DNA from: Hydrogenophaga intermedia
GTDB lineage: Bacteria; Pseudomonadota; Gammaproteobacteria; Burkholderiales; Burkholderiaceae_C
Direction: 5' to 3'
Length of the DNA stretch: 49,480 bases
Assembly (NCBI RefSeq): GCF_000723405.1
Contig: NZ_CCAE010000037.1
Span: 1-49,480 of the forward strand
Position numbers and translations under genes: made by a program. Below, in pieces: positions 37,626 through 48,187 of this stretch. The notes beneath the pieces were generated by a model. It was not told where the DNA came from. It did no database searches and saw only the letters and a list, made by a program, of their open reading frames with translations. Position 1 is the first letter of the stretch. Every line of letters starts with the position of its first letter.

Positions 37626-38203
37626 GCGAACGCCACCTGCTCGACTCCATCGCCCGCCTGGTGCCTCCGGGCTCGCGCGTGCTCGACCTGGGCTGTGGCG
37701 ACGGCGCCATGCTCGCCCACCTGCAGGCCACGCGCGGCTGCACCGGCTACGGCGTCGAGATCGACGACGCCGAGGTGCAGGCCTGTCTGCAGCGCGGCGT
37801 GAACGTGCTGCAACTCAACCTCGAGGAAGGTCTGACCATGTTCGGCGACAACGCCTTCGACGTGGTCCTGCAGATCGACACCCTTCAGCACTTGCGCAAC
37901 GCCGAGACCATGTTGCGCGAGACCGCGCGCGTGGGCCGCATCGGCGTGGTGGCTTTCCCCAACTTCGCGCACTGGCCCAACCGACTGGCCGTGCTGCAGG
38001 GGCGCATGCCGGTGACCAAGCGGTTGCCCTACCAGTGGTACGACACACCCAACATCCGCGTCGGCACCTACGCCGACTTCGAGGTGCTGGCGCGGCGCAA
38101 CGGCCTCACAGTGGAGGACGGATTCGGCCTGCACGAAGGCCGTGAGGTGCGCATGCTGCCCAATCTCATGGCCAGCACGGCGGTGTTCCGCTTCTCCAAG
38201 TGA
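37622..38203 (+). CDS. metW: Methionine biosynthesis protein MetW
   Basis: This is a 193-residue class I SAM-methyltransferase-fold protein that works with MetX. The glycine-rich motif is [35 protein letters not shown] and [13 protein letters not shown] are characteristic MetW stretches. ATGA overlap with metX couples translation, as is usual for this pair, and it shares the SAM-II control. Confidence 0.95.
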   Translation: MSERHLLDSIARLVPPGSRVLDLGCGDGAMLAHLQATRGCTGYGVEIDDAEVQACLQRGVNVLQLNLEEGLTMFGDNAFDVVLQIDTLQHLRNAETMLRETARVGRIGVVAFPNFAHWPNRLAVLQGRMPVTKRLPYQWYDTPNIRVGTYADFEVLARRNGLTVEDGFGLHEGREVRMLPNLMASTAVFRFSK

Positions 38204-38205
38204 GT

Positions 38206-38221
38206 TGAACGCGCCCGTTCA
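38206..38221. terminator. Hairpin between convergent metW and transglutaminase genes
   Basis: TGAACG-CGCC-CGTTCA is a perfect 6-bp stem with a four-base loop. It covers the 15-base gap and the transglutaminase stop codon. It has no T-run. Confidence 0.4.
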
Positions 38222-38878
38222 GGGCGTGGCGTTCTCGCGCGCCGCGTCCTCGGCGAAGTCCCCCTCGGCGGTGGCCTGGCCGAAGCCCGGGTAGATCACC
38301 GCGAAGTCGGCGGTGATGCGCTCCAGCGGCAGGTCGTCAAAGCTGCCGCGCTCGTTCACGTACTCCATGTGGCGCCGGCCGGCACGGTCGTAGGGGTGGT
38401 ACAGCGAGTCGTGCACGCCATCGAACTCCAGCGGCAGCAGACCGAACTTCTCGCACAGGGACAGGTTGAAGGCCGGCGTGGCCTTGCGCCAGGCGCCGTC
38501 GATCCAGAGCTCGGTGTAGCCGTGCCAGACGAACAGGTCGCTGCCCATGGTCTGGCGCAGCTTCTCCGTGCTCATGTGGTTCTTCACGTCGGCGAAGCCC
38601 AGCCGCGCCGGGATGCCGACGGCACGCGCCACGGCGGCCATCAGCACCGCTTTGGGCACGCACCAGCCATGGCCCTGCCGCAGCGTGGTGCTTGCACGCA
38701 TGCCCGTGGGCGATAGGTCGATGCGGTAGGGGTCGTAGCGGACCTGGTCGCGCACGGCCAGGTAGAGCGAGACCGCGCGCTCGCGCACCGAGTCACCCCG
38801 CGCGTGTTCGTGCGCAAACGCACGGATCGTGGGGTGGTCGCTGTCGATGGCGGCGGTGGGGGAGAGGTGGGGAGACAT
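38219..38878 (-). CDS. Transglutaminase-like cysteine protease-fold protein
   Basis: This is a 219-residue cytoplasmic protein with the transglutaminase-like (papain-fold) triad. Cys lies in GHGWCVPKAVLMAAVAR, His in VWHGYTELWIDG and Asp-equivalent residues in WRKATPAFN. DQVRYDPYRIDL upstream is typical of the bacterial branch. These proteins are thought to be peptidases or amidases, but substrates are mostly unknown. The ATG at 38878 was chosen; a GTG directly upstream (38881) is possible. No signal peptide is seen. Confidence 0.88.
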   Translation of the reverse strand: MSPHLSPTAAIDSDHPTIRAFAHEHARGDSVRERAVSLYLAVRDQVRYDPYRIDLSPTGMRASTTLRQGHGWCVPKAVLMAAVARAVGIPARLGFADVKNHMSTEKLRQTMGSDLFVWHGYTELWIDGAWRKATPAFNLSLCEKFGLLPLEFDGVHDSLYHPYDRAGRRHMEYVNERGSFDDLPLERITADFAVIYPGFGQATAEGDFAEDAARENATP

Positions 38879-39010
38879 CACCTGAAGTTAGCAGAGGCCA
38901 GGCACCCCGGGCGCGTCAGGGGTGAAGTGGCGAATGCTTTGGTATTCAAGGGGCGCCCCAGGCACCGCCCCGGTGCCTTATAGCCCCGGGTTTGTCGTCC
39001 TTTTTCCGAC

Positions 39011-39037
39011 TTCAGACCGCGCGGGCCTGGCCGATAG
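39011..39037 (+). promoter_or_regulatory. Candidate sigma28 (FliA) promoter of the chemotaxis operon
   Basis: GCCGATAG (39030-39037) matches the flagellar -10 GCCGATAA at seven of eight positions. An 11-base spacer separates it from TTCAGACC, a weak match to TAAAGTTT. It lies about 50 bases upstream of cheW, where a class 3 flagellar promoter would be expected. Confidence 0.5.
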
Positions 39038-39086
39038 TCCCCTCACCCCCATTCCCATTTCCTTTCCTGCAAGAGGACAGACAGCC

Positions 39087-39614
39087 ATGGACATGCGCAA
39101 CGAAGCCACCCACATCGCCCGCCAGGACGGCGCGCGCGCCGCCGCGCAAGCCGCCGCCAGCGCGGAATTCCTGACCTTCCGCCTGGGCGCCGAGGAATAC
39201 GGCATCGACATCCTGCGCGTGCAAGAGATCCGTTCTTACGAAGAGCCCACGCGCATTGCCAACGCGCCCAGCTTCATCAAGGGTGTGGTCAACCTGCGCG
39301 GCGTGATCGTGCCCGTCGTGGACCTGCGCATCAAGCTCGGCTGCGAAAAGGTCGAATACAACGGCTTCACCGTGGTGATCGTGCTCAACGTGCGCGGCCG
39401 CGTGGTCGGTGCCGTGGTGGATTCGGTGTCCGACGTGCTGGAACTCGCCGGCGACCTGATCAAGCCCGCGCCCGAGATGAGCGCCTCGATCGACACCAGC
39501 TTCATCACCGGCATCGCCAGCGTGGGCGAACGCATGCTGATCCTCATGGACATCGAGGCGCTCATGTCGAGCGCCGACATGGGCCTCATCGAAAGCGCCC
39601 AGGCGCTGCAATAA
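39087..39614 (+). CDS. cheW: Chemotaxis coupling protein CheW
   Basis: This is a 175-residue adaptor linking chemoreceptors to the CheA kinase. A short Ala-rich N-terminal extension precedes the CheW beta-barrel fold (about 25-165). Family motifs are [38 protein letters not shown] and [16 protein letters not shown]. The ATG at 39087 has AGAGGA upstream. It heads a rightward run of four receptor genes; cheA and other che genes are not in the window. Confidence 0.96.
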   Translation: MDMRNEATHIARQDGARAAAQAAASAEFLTFRLGAEEYGIDILRVQEIRSYEEPTRIANAPSFIKGVVNLRGVIVPVVDLRIKLGCEKVEYNGFTVVIVLNVRGRVVGAVVDSVSDVLELAGDLIKPAPEMSASIDTSFITGIASVGERMLILMDIEALMSSADMGLIESAQALQ

Positions 39615-39656
39615 GGCTGCCACTGCCGCCGCCGCTCGTGGAAGGAGACACCTGAC

Positions 39657-41846
39657 ATGTTCCGATCGAATCCCCTTACGGACAAGAAGAGCGGCGCCTC
39701 CGTGGCACGCCGCCTCTCCCTGCAAGCCGTGGCGCTGCTGGCCGGCACGCTGGCCATCATCAGCATCAGCATGGCCCTCGTGGTCGAAGGCAATTCGCGC
39801 ACGCGACTGGCCAATGCCGCGGGCGACAAGGCCGCGGCCCTGGCCGACTCGGTCGACGCCTTCGACGCCACCGCGCGCATGATGACCGAGCGCGCCTACC
39901 AGCCCTTCCGCAAGAAGTTCGCCGAGCACTTCGAGCTCGACGTGGCCAACGGCATGCTCAAGAGCTGGGGCATGCTGCTCAACGGCGACAACAGCGAGGC
40001 CGACTCCTTCCACCTCGCCAACGGCGGCGTGGCCACCATCTTCATGCGTAAGGGCGACGATTTCGAGCGCGTCAGCACGTCCCTGAAGAAGGAAAACGGC
40101 GAGCGTGCCGTCGGCACCACGCTGGCGCGCAACCACGCGGCCTATCCCCTGATGCTGCAGGGCAAGGCCTACACCGGACGTGCCGTGCTGTTCGGCCAGG
40201 CTTACATGACGCATTACGAGCCCGTGAAGGACGCGGCCGGCCAGGTGGTCGGCATCCTGTTCATCGGCTTCGACATCCGCGACTTCCAGGCCTCTCTGGA
40301 CAAGCTGGTGAGCGATGCGACCTACTTCCAATCGGGCGGCACGGTGATCATCGATCCGCGCACGGCCAACGCCGATGCGCTGTTCATTTCGCCGCCGGCA
40401 CTGGCCGGCAAGAAGGTGCTCGAAGTCAACCCCGCGGCCGGCCCCATGCTGGACGAGATGCGCGCCGGTGACGACGTCTTCGTGCGCGAGTCCGTGGCCC
40501 TGCTCAACCCGCAGATCAGCAAGCCCTGGGCGGTCAAGCGCTACACCAACGCCAGCGGCTGGTGGGTGATCGCCGAGGTCTCGGACGACGAGGCCATGGC
40601 CTCGCACTGGCGCATGATGTACATGTTCTGGGGCCTGTTGATCTTCACGACCGCCTTGCTTGGCGTCGGCCTGTTCGTGCTGATCCGCCGCAACGTGAGC
40701 GCACCGCTGCGCGAGCTCACCAATGCGGTGACCACGGTGTCGCAGGGCGACCTCACGCAGGCCTTCCACACCACCCGGCGCGACGAACTCGGCACGCTGG
40801 TGGTGGAAGTGGAGGCCATGCGCCAGCGCTTCCTGGACATGATGCGCCAGCTGCGTTCGGCGGCCGACAGCATCAACACCGCTTCGCAGGAAATCGCCAC
40901 CGGCAACCAGGACCTGAGCAGCCGCACGGAACAGACCGCGAGCAACCTGCAGCAGACGGCGGCCAGCATGGAACAACTCACCGGCACGGTGCGCCAGAGC
41001 GCGGACTCCGCGCGCCAGGCCAATCAGCTCGCGGCGACCGCCGCCGAGGTGGCCGCGCGCGGCGGCTCGGTGGTCTCGCAAGTGGTCACCACCATGGACG
41101 AGATCAATTCGAGCTCGCGCAAGATCAACGACATCATCGGCGTCATCGACGGCATCGCCTTTCAGACCAACATCCTGGCGCTCAACGCGGCGGTGGAGGC
41201 GGCGCGCGCGGGTGAACAGGGCCGCGGCTTCGCGGTGGTGGCCGGCGAGGTGCGCAATCTGGCGCAGCGCAGCGCCGAGGCGGCCAAAGAGATCAAGGGT
41301 CTGATCGGTGCCAGCGTGGAGCGGGTGGACGCGGGCTCGCGTCTGGTGGCCGACGCGGGGCAGACGATGAGCGAGATCGTGGGCTCCGTGCAACGGGTGA
41401 GTGACATCATTGGCGAGATCACGGCGGCCTCGGGCGAGCAGAGCGAGGGCATCGGCCAGGTGAACGTGGCGGTGAGCCAGCTGGACCAGATGACGCAGCA
41501 GAACGCAGCGCTGGTGGAGCAGAGCGCGGCCGCCGCGCAGAGCCTGAAGGAACAGGCGGACCGCCTGGCCCAGGTCGTGCAGGTGTTCCGCATCGGCCAG
41601 GAAACGGCCACGGAACCGGTGCTGCGCGCCACGCCGGTGCCGGTGGCCCTGCCGAAGGCCGCCTCCTCCTCCGCGGTCGTGAGCACCAAGGCCTCGGCAG
41701 CCGCCCCGGCCAAGCAGGCGGCAACGCCCGCGCCGACCCGCACCAAGGCCGCACCCGTGGCCCAGGCAACACCCGCGCCGCGCGCGGCGCCCGCTTCCAC
41801 GACCCCTGCGCCGAGCACGGCGGAAGGTGAGTGGGAGAGCTTCTGA
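39657..41846 (+). CDS. Methyl-accepting chemotaxis protein 1 (Cache sensor, CheR-tether tail)
   Basis: This is a 729-residue transmembrane chemoreceptor. Membrane helix 1 is at about 23-44. A large periplasmic Cache3-Cache2-type sensor (about 50-315, with [20 protein letters not shown]) leads to helix 2 ([20 protein letters not shown]) and HAMP. The signalling domain carries the hairpin-tip [20 protein letters not shown]. An Ala/Pro-rich linker of about 70 residues ends in the last five residues EWESF. These fit the xWxxF pentapeptide (NWETF in E. coli Tar) that tethers CheR and CheB. It is the only receptor of the four here with that tail. Confidence 0.95.
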   Translation: MFRSNPLTDKKSGASVARRLSLQAVALLAGTLAIISISMALVVEGNSRTRLANAAGDKAAALADSVDAFDATARMMTERAYQPFRKKFAEHFELDVANGMLKSWGMLLNGDNSEADSFHLANGGVATIFMRKGDDFERVSTSLKKENGERAVGTTLARNHAAYPLMLQGKAYTGRAVLFGQAYMTHYEPVKDAAGQVVGILFIGFDIRDFQASLDKLVSDATYFQSGGTVIIDPRTANADALFISPPALAGKKVLEVNPAAGPMLDEMRAGDDVFVRESVALLNPQISKPWAVKRYTNASGWWVIAEVSDDEAMASHWRMMYMFWGLLIFTTALLGVGLFVLIRRNVSAPLRELTNAVTTVSQGDLTQAFHTTRRDELGTLVVEVEAMRQRFLDMMRQLRSAADSINTASQEIATGNQDLSSRTEQTASNLQQTAASMEQLTGTVRQSADSARQANQLAATAAEVAARGGSVVSQVVTTMDEINSSSRKINDIIGVIDGIAFQTNILALNAAVEAARAGEQGRGFAVVAGEVRNLAQRSAEAAKEIKGLIGASVERVDAGSRLVADAGQTMSEIVGSVQRVSDIIGEITAASGEQSEGIGQVNVAVSQLDQMTQQNAALVEQSAAAAQSLKEQADRLAQVVQVFRIGQETATEPVLRATPVPVALPKAASSSAVVSTKASAAAPAKQAATPAPTRTKAAPVAQATPAPRAAPASTTPAPSTAEGEWESF
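40902..41546 (+). repeat. MCP signalling-module repeat copy 1
   Basis: This is a 645-bp collinear segment from GGCAACCAGG to AGCCTG encoding the cytoplasmic signalling region of receptor 1. It is very similar in DNA to copies 2 and 4. Confidence 0.9.
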
Positions 41847-41901
41847 ATACCGGGGCGGCACGCACCGCCCCTTGCCTTGCCGGTCGTTGGAGAGCAAAGA
41901 A

Positions 41902-43452
41902 ATGAACGTGATCAACCGATTCAGGATCGGGCCCCGCCTGTACCTGGGCTTCGCGCTGGTGCTTATGCTGCTGGCGGGCCTCACGGGCACCGCCTGGTAC
42001 AGCCTGAGGGCCTCGCAGGCCGCCACGGCACGCGTGGTCGAGATGGACCGGCTCGCGGGCCTCACCCAGGAATGGCTGATGAGCACGCAGATCAACATCA
42101 ACCGCGTGATGGCCCTGGCCACCTCGCGCAACGACCCTGCGGTCGACAGCCACTTCAAACCCTTGATCGCGCAGGTGTCGGCCCGCATCAGCGAGGTGCA
42201 GAAGGAGCTGGTCTCCGGCATCCAGAGCGAGCGAGGCAAGGCGCTGCTCGAGGAGATCGGCGAGCGTCGCAGCGCCTACATGGGCGTGCGCAAGACCTAT
42301 TTCGACGCGCTCAAGAACGGCGACGCCGCCGGCGCCCAGCAGCTGCTGGGCAATGCCCTGATGCCGGCCGCGCAGGCCTATGGTGACAAGCAGCAGGAGC
42401 TGCTCGACCTGCAACGCCAGCTGGTGGCCGATGCGGTGGCGGCGTCCGAGGCCACGAGCAACCGCCAGGTGGGCGTGCTGTTGATCATGGCGCTGGCCGC
42501 CATGGGCCTGGCCCTGGTGCTGGCCTGGCGCATCACGCGCTCGGTGACCGTCCCACTGACCCAGGCCGTGGGCGTGACCCGCGACGTGGCGCAGGGCGAT
42601 CTGACGCGCGACGTGAGCACGCCGCTCACCGACGAGCTGGGCGATCTGCTGCGCGCTCTCGGCGACATGAAGGCCTCGCTCACGCGCACCGTGAGCCAGG
42701 TGCGCAGCGCCACCGACAGCATCAACACCGCCTCGCAGGAGATCGCAACCGGCAACCAGGACCTGAGCGCGCGCACGGAACAGACCGCGAGCAACCTGCA
42801 GCAGACGGCGGCCAGCATGGAGCAACTCACCGGCACGGTGCGCCAGAGCGCGGACTCCGCGAGGCAAGCCAACCAGCTCGCGGCGACCGCCGCCGAGGTG
42901 GCCGCGCGCGGCGGCTCGGTGGTCTCGCAGGTGGTCACCACCATGGACGAGATCAACCAGAGCTCCAGGAAGATCAACGACATCATCGGCGTCATCGACG
43001 GCATCGCTTTCCAGACCAACATCCTGGCCTTGAATGCGGCGGTGGAAGCGGCGCGCGCGGGTGAACAGGGCCGCGGCTTCGCGGTGGTGGCGGGCGAGGT
43101 GCGCAACCTTGCGCAGCGCAGCGCCGAAGCGGCCAAAGAGATCAAGGGCCTGATCGGTGCCAGCGTGGAGCGGGTGGACGCGGGCTCGCGTCTGGTGGCC
43201 GACGCGGGGCAGACGATGAGCGAGATCGTGGGCTCGGTGCAGCGGGTGAGCGACATCATTGGCGAGATCACGGCGGCCTCGGGCGAGCAGAGCGAGGGCA
43301 TCGGCCAGGTGAACGTGGCGGTGAGCCAGCTGGACCAGATGACGCAGCAGAACGCGGCGCTGGTGGAGCAGAGCGCGGCCGCCGCGCAGAGCCTGCGCGA
43401 CCAGGCCAGCCGACTGACGGACGTGGTGCAGGTGTTCCGTCTCGCGCACTGA
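41902..43452 (+). CDS. Methyl-accepting chemotaxis protein 2 (four-helix-bundle sensor)
   Basis: This is a 516-residue chemoreceptor. It has membrane helix 1 ([20 protein letters not shown]), a periplasmic 4HB_MCP-type helical bundle (about 35-185), helix 2 ([20 protein letters not shown]) and HAMP. The conserved signalling hairpin follows, and the protein ends VFRLAH with no tether peptide. The ATG at 41902 follows GGAG. It lies 55 bases after receptor 1. The ligand is unknown. Confidence 0.95.
   Translation: MNVINRFRIGPRLYLGFALVLMLLAGLTGTAWYSLRASQAATARVVEMDRLAGLTQEWLMSTQININRVMALATSRNDPAVDSHFKPLIAQVSARISEVQKELVSGIQSERGKALLEEIGERRSAYMGVRKTYFDALKNGDAAGAQQLLGNALMPAAQAYGDKQQELLDLQRQLVADAVAASEATSNRQVGVLLIMALAAMGLALVLAWRITRSVTVPLTQAVGVTRDVAQGDLTRDVSTPLTDELGDLLRALGDMKASLTRTVSQVRSATDSINTASQEIATGNQDLSARTEQTASNLQQTAASMEQLTGTVRQSADSARQANQLAATAAEVAARGGSVVSQVVTTMDEINQSSRKINDIIGVIDGIAFQTNILALNAAVEAARAGEQGRGFAVVAGEVRNLAQRSAEAAKEIKGLIGASVERVDAGSRLVADAGQTMSEIVGSVQRVSDIIGEITAASGEQSEGIGQVNVAVSQLDQMTQQNAALVEQSAAAAQSLRDQASRLTDVVQVFRLAH
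42751..43395 (+). repeat. MCP signalling-module repeat copy 2
   Basis: This 645-bp segment is nearly identical to copy 4. The two share unusual codon choices (AGG for Arg, TTGAAT for Leu-Asn) that copy 1 lacks. Confidence 0.9.
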
Positions 43453-43494
43453 GGCCGGGTCAACGGCCAAGACATTCAATCAGGAGAGAACAAG

Positions 43495-45051
43495 ATGCAA
43501 GCATTCATGAGGCAATTCACCGTGCGCCAGCGCATGGTCGGCGCCATCGCCGTGGTACTGGCCCTGTTGGGCCTCGTGGGGGGCGCCGGCTTGTGGGGCA
43601 TGTGGCGCCTGTCGAACGTGGCCAACGAGTTCACCGAGCGCGCCTACCAGGAAACGGTGACGCTTTCCCAGCTCAAGGCCTCCATGGGTGCCATGACTCG
43701 CCATGAGAAGGACATGATCATCGCCTACGAGAAGCCGGACCTGGTGGTCGCGGCCAAGGCACGCTGGAAGACCGAAGCCGACAAGACCGCCGCCACCATG
43801 GGCACGCTGCTGGCCGGCCGAGACGAATCGCGCGACGCGCTGGTGACCCAGATGCAGGAGCGCCTGAAGGCCTACATGGCCGCGCTCGAGCCGGTATCGC
43901 ACCAGCTCGAGAGCGGTGGCTACGAAACGGCCACCATCGCCAACCGCATGCTCGGGCGCGCGCACGAGCAGCACAAAGGCCTGACGGAGTTGCTCGATCA
44001 GGTGGAAGCTTCGCTGGGCGAGGACGTGAGCGCGCTGAGCGCGCGCAGCGACAGCGCCAGCCAGCAGACCCTGTGGGTCTTCGGTATCGCGCTGGCCCTG
44101 GCCGCGCTCATCGTGGTGCCCACCACGCTGGCCAACATGCACAGCATCTGCGCGCCGGTGGACCGCGCGCGCCAGCTGGCCGACGCCATCGCCGAAGGCG
44201 ATCTCACGCGCACGGTGCAGGCCACGGGCCGCGACGAGATCGCCGACCTCCTGCGCGCGCTGGGCCGCATGCAGGCCTCGCTCTCGCGCATCGTGGGCGA
44301 TGTGCGCAACAGCTCCGACAGCATCGGGACCGCGTCGCAGGAAATCGCGACGGGCAACCAGGACCTGAGCTCGCGCACGGAGCAGACCGCGAGCAACCTG
44401 CAGCAGACGGCGGCCAGCATGGAACAGCTCAGCAGCACGGTGCGCCAGAGCGCCGACGCCGCGCGCCAGGCCAGCGCCATGGCCGCGGCCAACGCCGAAG
44501 TGGCCGCGCGTGGTGGCGAGGTGGTGGGCCAGGTGGTCACCACCATGCAGGAAATCCAACACAGCAGCCAGAAGATCGGCGACATCATCGGCGTCATCGA
44601 CGGCATCGCCTTCCAGACCAACATCCTGGCCCTGAACGCGGCGGTGGAAGCCGCGCGCGCCGGTGAACAGGGCCGTGGCTTCGCCGTGGTGGCGGCCGAG
44701 GTGCGCAGCCTCGCGCAGCGCAGCGCCGAGGCAGCCAAGGAAATCAAGGGCCTGATCGGCGACAGCGTGGACAAGGTGCAGACCGGCACGCAGCTCGTGG
44801 CCCAGGCCGGCAGCACCATCGGCGAGATCGTCGACAACGCGCAGAAGATCTCGGCCTTCGTCACCGACATCACCACCGCCGCGCAGGAGCAGAGCGATGG
44901 CATCGGCCAGGTGAACACCGCCGTGGGCCAGCTCGACCAGATGACGCAGCAGAACGCCGCGCTGGTGGAGCAGAGCGCGGCCGCCGCCGAGAGCCTGCGT
45001 GAGCAGGCCGGCCGCCTGGCCACCGCAGTGCAGGTATTTCGGGTGGGCTGA
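43495..45051 (+). CDS. Methyl-accepting chemotaxis protein 3
   Basis: This is a 518-residue chemoreceptor with a helical periplasmic domain (about 35-190, containing [17 protein letters not shown]). The membrane helices are at about 12-33 and 193-215, with HAMP next. The signalling domain has the tip [20 protein letters not shown]. Its signalling module is more diverged than those of receptors 1, 2 and 4 (for example [19 protein letters not shown]). It ends QVFRVG without a tether motif. The ATG at 43495 has AGGAG upstream. Confidence 0.95.
   Translation: MQAFMRQFTVRQRMVGAIAVVLALLGLVGGAGLWGMWRLSNVANEFTERAYQETVTLSQLKASMGAMTRHEKDMIIAYEKPDLVVAAKARWKTEADKTAATMGTLLAGRDESRDALVTQMQERLKAYMAALEPVSHQLESGGYETATIANRMLGRAHEQHKGLTELLDQVEASLGEDVSALSARSDSASQQTLWVFGIALALAALIVVPTTLANMHSICAPVDRARQLADAIAEGDLTRTVQATGRDEIADLLRALGRMQASLSRIVGDVRNSSDSIGTASQEIATGNQDLSSRTEQTASNLQQTAASMEQLSSTVRQSADAARQASAMAAANAEVAARGGEVVGQVVTTMQEIQHSSQKIGDIIGVIDGIAFQTNILALNAAVEAARAGEQGRGFAVVAAEVRSLAQRSAEAAKEIKGLIGDSVDKVQTGTQLVAQAGSTIGEIVDNAQKISAFVTDITTAAQEQSDGIGQVNTAVGQLDQMTQQNAALVEQSAAAAESLREQAGRLATAVQVFRVG
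44353..44997 (+). repeat. MCP signalling-module repeat copy 3 (diverged)
   Basis: It has the same 645-bp length and boundaries as the other copies but clearly more substitutions, especially in the second helix. Confidence 0.85.
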
Positions 45052-45084
45052 TCCCGTGCCGTGAATCCAGTGGAGGGAAGAAGA

Positions 45085-46564
45085 ATGAATTTCAACCAAC
45101 GCCTCATCCTGGCCTTCGTGGCGCCCGCCGTGCTGTTCGTGGCCGGCCTGGCCGGCAGCATCTGGTCGCTCATGCAAACGCAGTCGCGTTTCGACCAGTA
45201 CATCAACACCGAGCAGGCCATCGCCAGCGGCGTGCAGGAGATGTACGCGCAAGGCCTGCAAATGGGCCAGGCGCTGCGCAATATCGTGCTCGACCCCAAC
45301 AACCCGCAGGCCTACAAGAACCTGGACGGGGCGCGCGAAGCCTTCGACGCAGCGCATACGGGCACGCTGGAGGTGGCGCGCGGTACGGCGAGCGAAGCCG
45401 CCCTGGCGCCGCTGGCCGGCCTGCGCGCCGACCAGGCCAAGGCGCAGGACAAGGTGCTGGAACTGGTGAAGAGCGGCAGCGGCGTCGAGGCCGTGCAGGC
45501 GCTCAACGCCCAGGAAACGCCCGCGTGGCGCAAGCTGCGTGGGGCGTTGCTGGAACTGGGCAAGGCCTCGCGCGCGCTGGGTTGCCCTGGGGCTGGCGCT
45601 GTTGGCCATGGGCGCGGCCCTTGGCCTGGGATTCATGGTCGTGCGCACCCTGCGCCAGGAACTGGGCGGCGACCCGGCGGTGGCGCGCCAGGCGGTGCGT
45701 CGCATCGCCGAGGGCGACCTGACGGGCACCATGCCCGACAGCGCTTACGCACAGAGCCTCGTGGGCGCGCTGACGGCGATGCAGAACGCCATGCGCACGC
45801 TGGTGGGCCAGGTGCACCAGTCCAGTCAGGGCATCGAGGTGGCGAGCACCGAGATCGCCAAGGGCAACCAGGACCTGAGCGCGCGCACGGAACAGACCGC
45901 GAGCAACCTGCAGCAGACGGCGGCCAGCATGGAACAGCTCACCGGCACGGTGCGCCAGAGCGCGGACTCCGCGAGGCAAGCCAACCAGCTCGCGGCGACC
46001 GCCGCCGAGGTGGCCGCGCGCGGCGGCTCGGTGGTCTCGCAAGTGGTCACCACCATGGACGAGATCAACCATAGCTCCAGGAAGATCAACGACATCATCG
46101 GTGTCATCGACGGCATCGCTTTCCAGACCAACATCCTGGCCTTGAATGCGGCGGTGGAAGCGGCGCGCGCGGGTGAACAGGGCCGCGGCTTCGCGGTGGT
46201 GGCCGGCGAGGTGCGCAACCTGGCGCAGCGCAGCGCCGAAGCGGCCAAAGAGATCAAGGGTCTGATCGGTGCCAGCGTGGAGCGGGTGGACGCGGGCTCG
46301 CGGCTGGTGGCCGACGCGGGGCAGACGATGAGCGAGATCGTGGGCTCGGTGCAGCGGGTGAGCGACATCATCGGGGAGATCACGGCGGCCTCGGGCGAGC
46401 AGAGCGAGGGCATCGGCCAGGTGAACGTGGCGGTGAGCCAGCTGGACCAGATGACGCAGCAGAACGCGGCGCTGGTGGAGCAGAGCGCGGCCGCCGCGCA
46501 GAGCCTGAAGGAACAGGCCGAGCAGCTTGCCCTGGTGGTGGGCCGCTTCCGTACCACCGCTTGA
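45085..46564 (+). pseudogene. Methyl-accepting chemotaxis protein 4, frameshifted
   Basis: The frame starting at the ATG at 45085 (AGGGA upstream) encodes membrane helix 1 and a four-helix-bundle sensor up to about LLELGKAS (45565). It then runs out of homology, ending at 46074. From about 45575 the next frame supplies membrane helix 2 ([20 protein letters not shown]), a HAMP-like segment and a complete signalling domain to 46564. About 15-20 residues normally present before helix 2 also seem missing, so a small deletion not divisible by three is likely; a sequencing error is possible. As written, no functional receptor is made. Confidence 0.88.
45863..46507 (+). repeat. MCP signalling-module repeat copy 4
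   Basis: This 645-bp segment is nearly identical to copy 2, with a copy-1-like end (AGCCTGAAGGAACAGG). It remains open despite the upstream frameshift in its gene. Confidence 0.9.
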
Positions 46565-46676
46565 GGAAACGGCCGGGCGGCCCGCGTCGCGCGGACCCGG
46601 TCCTGCCTATACTCCCCCCAGGGTTCACCTGAGAGGGGCGCAGTGCCCGCACCGGGCGATCCCGACGGAGATCGCC

Positions 46677-48173
46677 ATGAACGCCCGCCTGCCCCAGCCG
46701 CTGCTCGACGCCGCGGCCCTGCAATCCCATGTCGATGCCAGCTGGCGCGATCGCATCGTGCCCGCGCTGGTCGACTACGTGGCCGTCCCGGCCAAATCCC
46801 CCGCCTTCGACGCCGACTGGGCCGCCCACGGCCTGCTCGAGCGTGTGCTGCAGTCCGCCGCCGACTGGGTGGCCGCGCAGCGGGTGCCGGGGCTCACGCT
46901 GGAGGTCGTGCGCCTGAATGACGCGCACGGCCGCCCGCGCACACCGGTGCTGTTCTTCGAGCTGCCCGCCAGCGCCGGCCAGGACGGCACGCCCGCCCCT
47001 GCCTCGGGCCAGACCGTGCTGATGTACGGCCACCTCGACAAGCAGCCCGAGTTCACCGGCTGGCGCAGCGACCTGGGTCCCTGGACGCCCAAGATCGACG
47101 ACGGCAAGCTCTATGGCCGTGGCGGTGCCGACGACGGCTACGCGGTGTACGCCAGCGTCGCGGCCATCCAGGCGCTCAAGGCGCAGGGCGTGGCGCACCC
47201 GCGCATCGTGGGCCTGATCGAAACCTGCGAGGAAAGCGGCTCCGGTGACCTGCTGCCCTACGTGGACGCGCTGCGCCCCCGCCTGGGCGACGTGGGCCTG
47301 GTGATCTGCCTGGACAGTGGCGCCGGCAACTACGACCAGCTCTGGCTCACCACCAGCCTGCGCGGCATGGCCGCAGGCGTGCTCAAGGTCGAGGTGCTCA
47401 CCGAGGGCATCCACTCCGGCGACGCCTCCGGCCTGGTGCCGTCGAGCTTTCGCATCCTGCGCCAGGTGCTGGACCGTCTGGAGGACAGCGCCACCGGCCG
47501 CCTGCTGCCCGCGAGCTTTCACTGCGAGGTGCCGGCCGAACGGCTGGCGCAGGCGCGCGCCACGGCCGCCATCCTGGGCGACGAAATCTACAAGCGCTTC
47601 CCCTGGGCCCACCACGACTGCGGCGGCAGCACCCTGTTCGCGTTGCCCACCACCACCGACCCGGTCGAGGCCCTGATCAACCGCACCTGGCGGCCCACGC
47701 TGAGCGTGACCGGCGCCGAGGGCTTCCCCGCGCTCAAGGACGCGGGCAACGTGCTGCGCCCCTACACCGCCTTCAAGCTCAGCCTGCGCCTGCCCCCGCT
47801 GGTGGACGCGGCCTCGGCCGTGCAGGAGCTCAAGGCCTTGCTGGAGGACAACGCGCCCTACCAGGCCAAGGTCACCTTCTCGTCCGAGGGCGGGGCCAGC
47901 GGCTGGAACGCGCCGCCCACCACCGAGTGGTTCGAGCGCGCGCTGCAGGACGCTTCGCAGGCGCACTTCGGCGCGGCCTGCGGCACCATCGGCCAGGGCG
48001 GCACCATTCCGCTCATGAACCTGCTGAGCCAGGGCTTCCCGACGGCGCAGATGATGGTCTGCGGCGTGCTCGGCCCCAAGAGCAACGCGCACGGGCCCAA
48101 CGAGTTCCTTCACCTGGATTACGCGCGCCGGCTCACCGCCAGCGTGGCCCAGGTCATCGCGCGCATGCCTTGA
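46677..48173 (+). CDS. M20-family metallopeptidase (dipeptidase-like)
   Basis: This is a 498-residue zinc peptidase of the M20/CNDP-like branch. MYGHLDKQPE (about 117) supplies a zinc His and nearby catalytic Asp. GRGGADDGY gives the bridging Asp, IETCEESGSGD the catalytic Glu pair, VICLDSG a zinc Asp and GPNEFLHLDYARR the last zinc His. An inserted dimerisation lid lies in the middle (about 240-390). The ATG at 46677 has GGAG upstream; a TATACT at 46608-46613 may be its -10. Probable substrates are dipeptides or acylated amino acids. Confidence 0.92.
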   Translation: MNARLPQPLLDAAALQSHVDASWRDRIVPALVDYVAVPAKSPAFDADWAAHGLLERVLQSAADWVAAQRVPGLTLEVVRLNDAHGRPRTPVLFFELPASAGQDGTPAPASGQTVLMYGHLDKQPEFTGWRSDLGPWTPKIDDGKLYGRGGADDGYAVYASVAAIQALKAQGVAHPRIVGLIETCEESGSGDLLPYVDALRPRLGDVGLVICLDSGAGNYDQLWLTTSLRGMAAGVLKVEVLTEGIHSGDASGLVPSSFRILRQVLDRLEDSATGRLLPASFHCEVPAERLAQARATAAILGDEIYKRFPWAHHDCGGSTLFALPTTTDPVEALINRTWRPTLSVTGAEGFPALKDAGNVLRPYTAFKLSLRLPPLVDAASAVQELKALLEDNAPYQAKVTFSSEGGASGWNAPPTTEWFERALQDASQAHFGAACGTIGQGGTIPLMNLLSQGFPTAQMMVCGVLGPKSNAHGPNEFLHLDYARRLTASVAQVIARMP

Positions 48174-48187
48174 GCCCGAGGACGCGC

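Noticed and set aside
39012..42239. Very long open frame (over 1000 codons) antisense to cheW and receptors 1-2
   Set aside because: It mirrors GC-rich third positions of the real genes, has low-complexity His/Arg/Gly composition and no domain; the opposite strand encodes clear family proteins.
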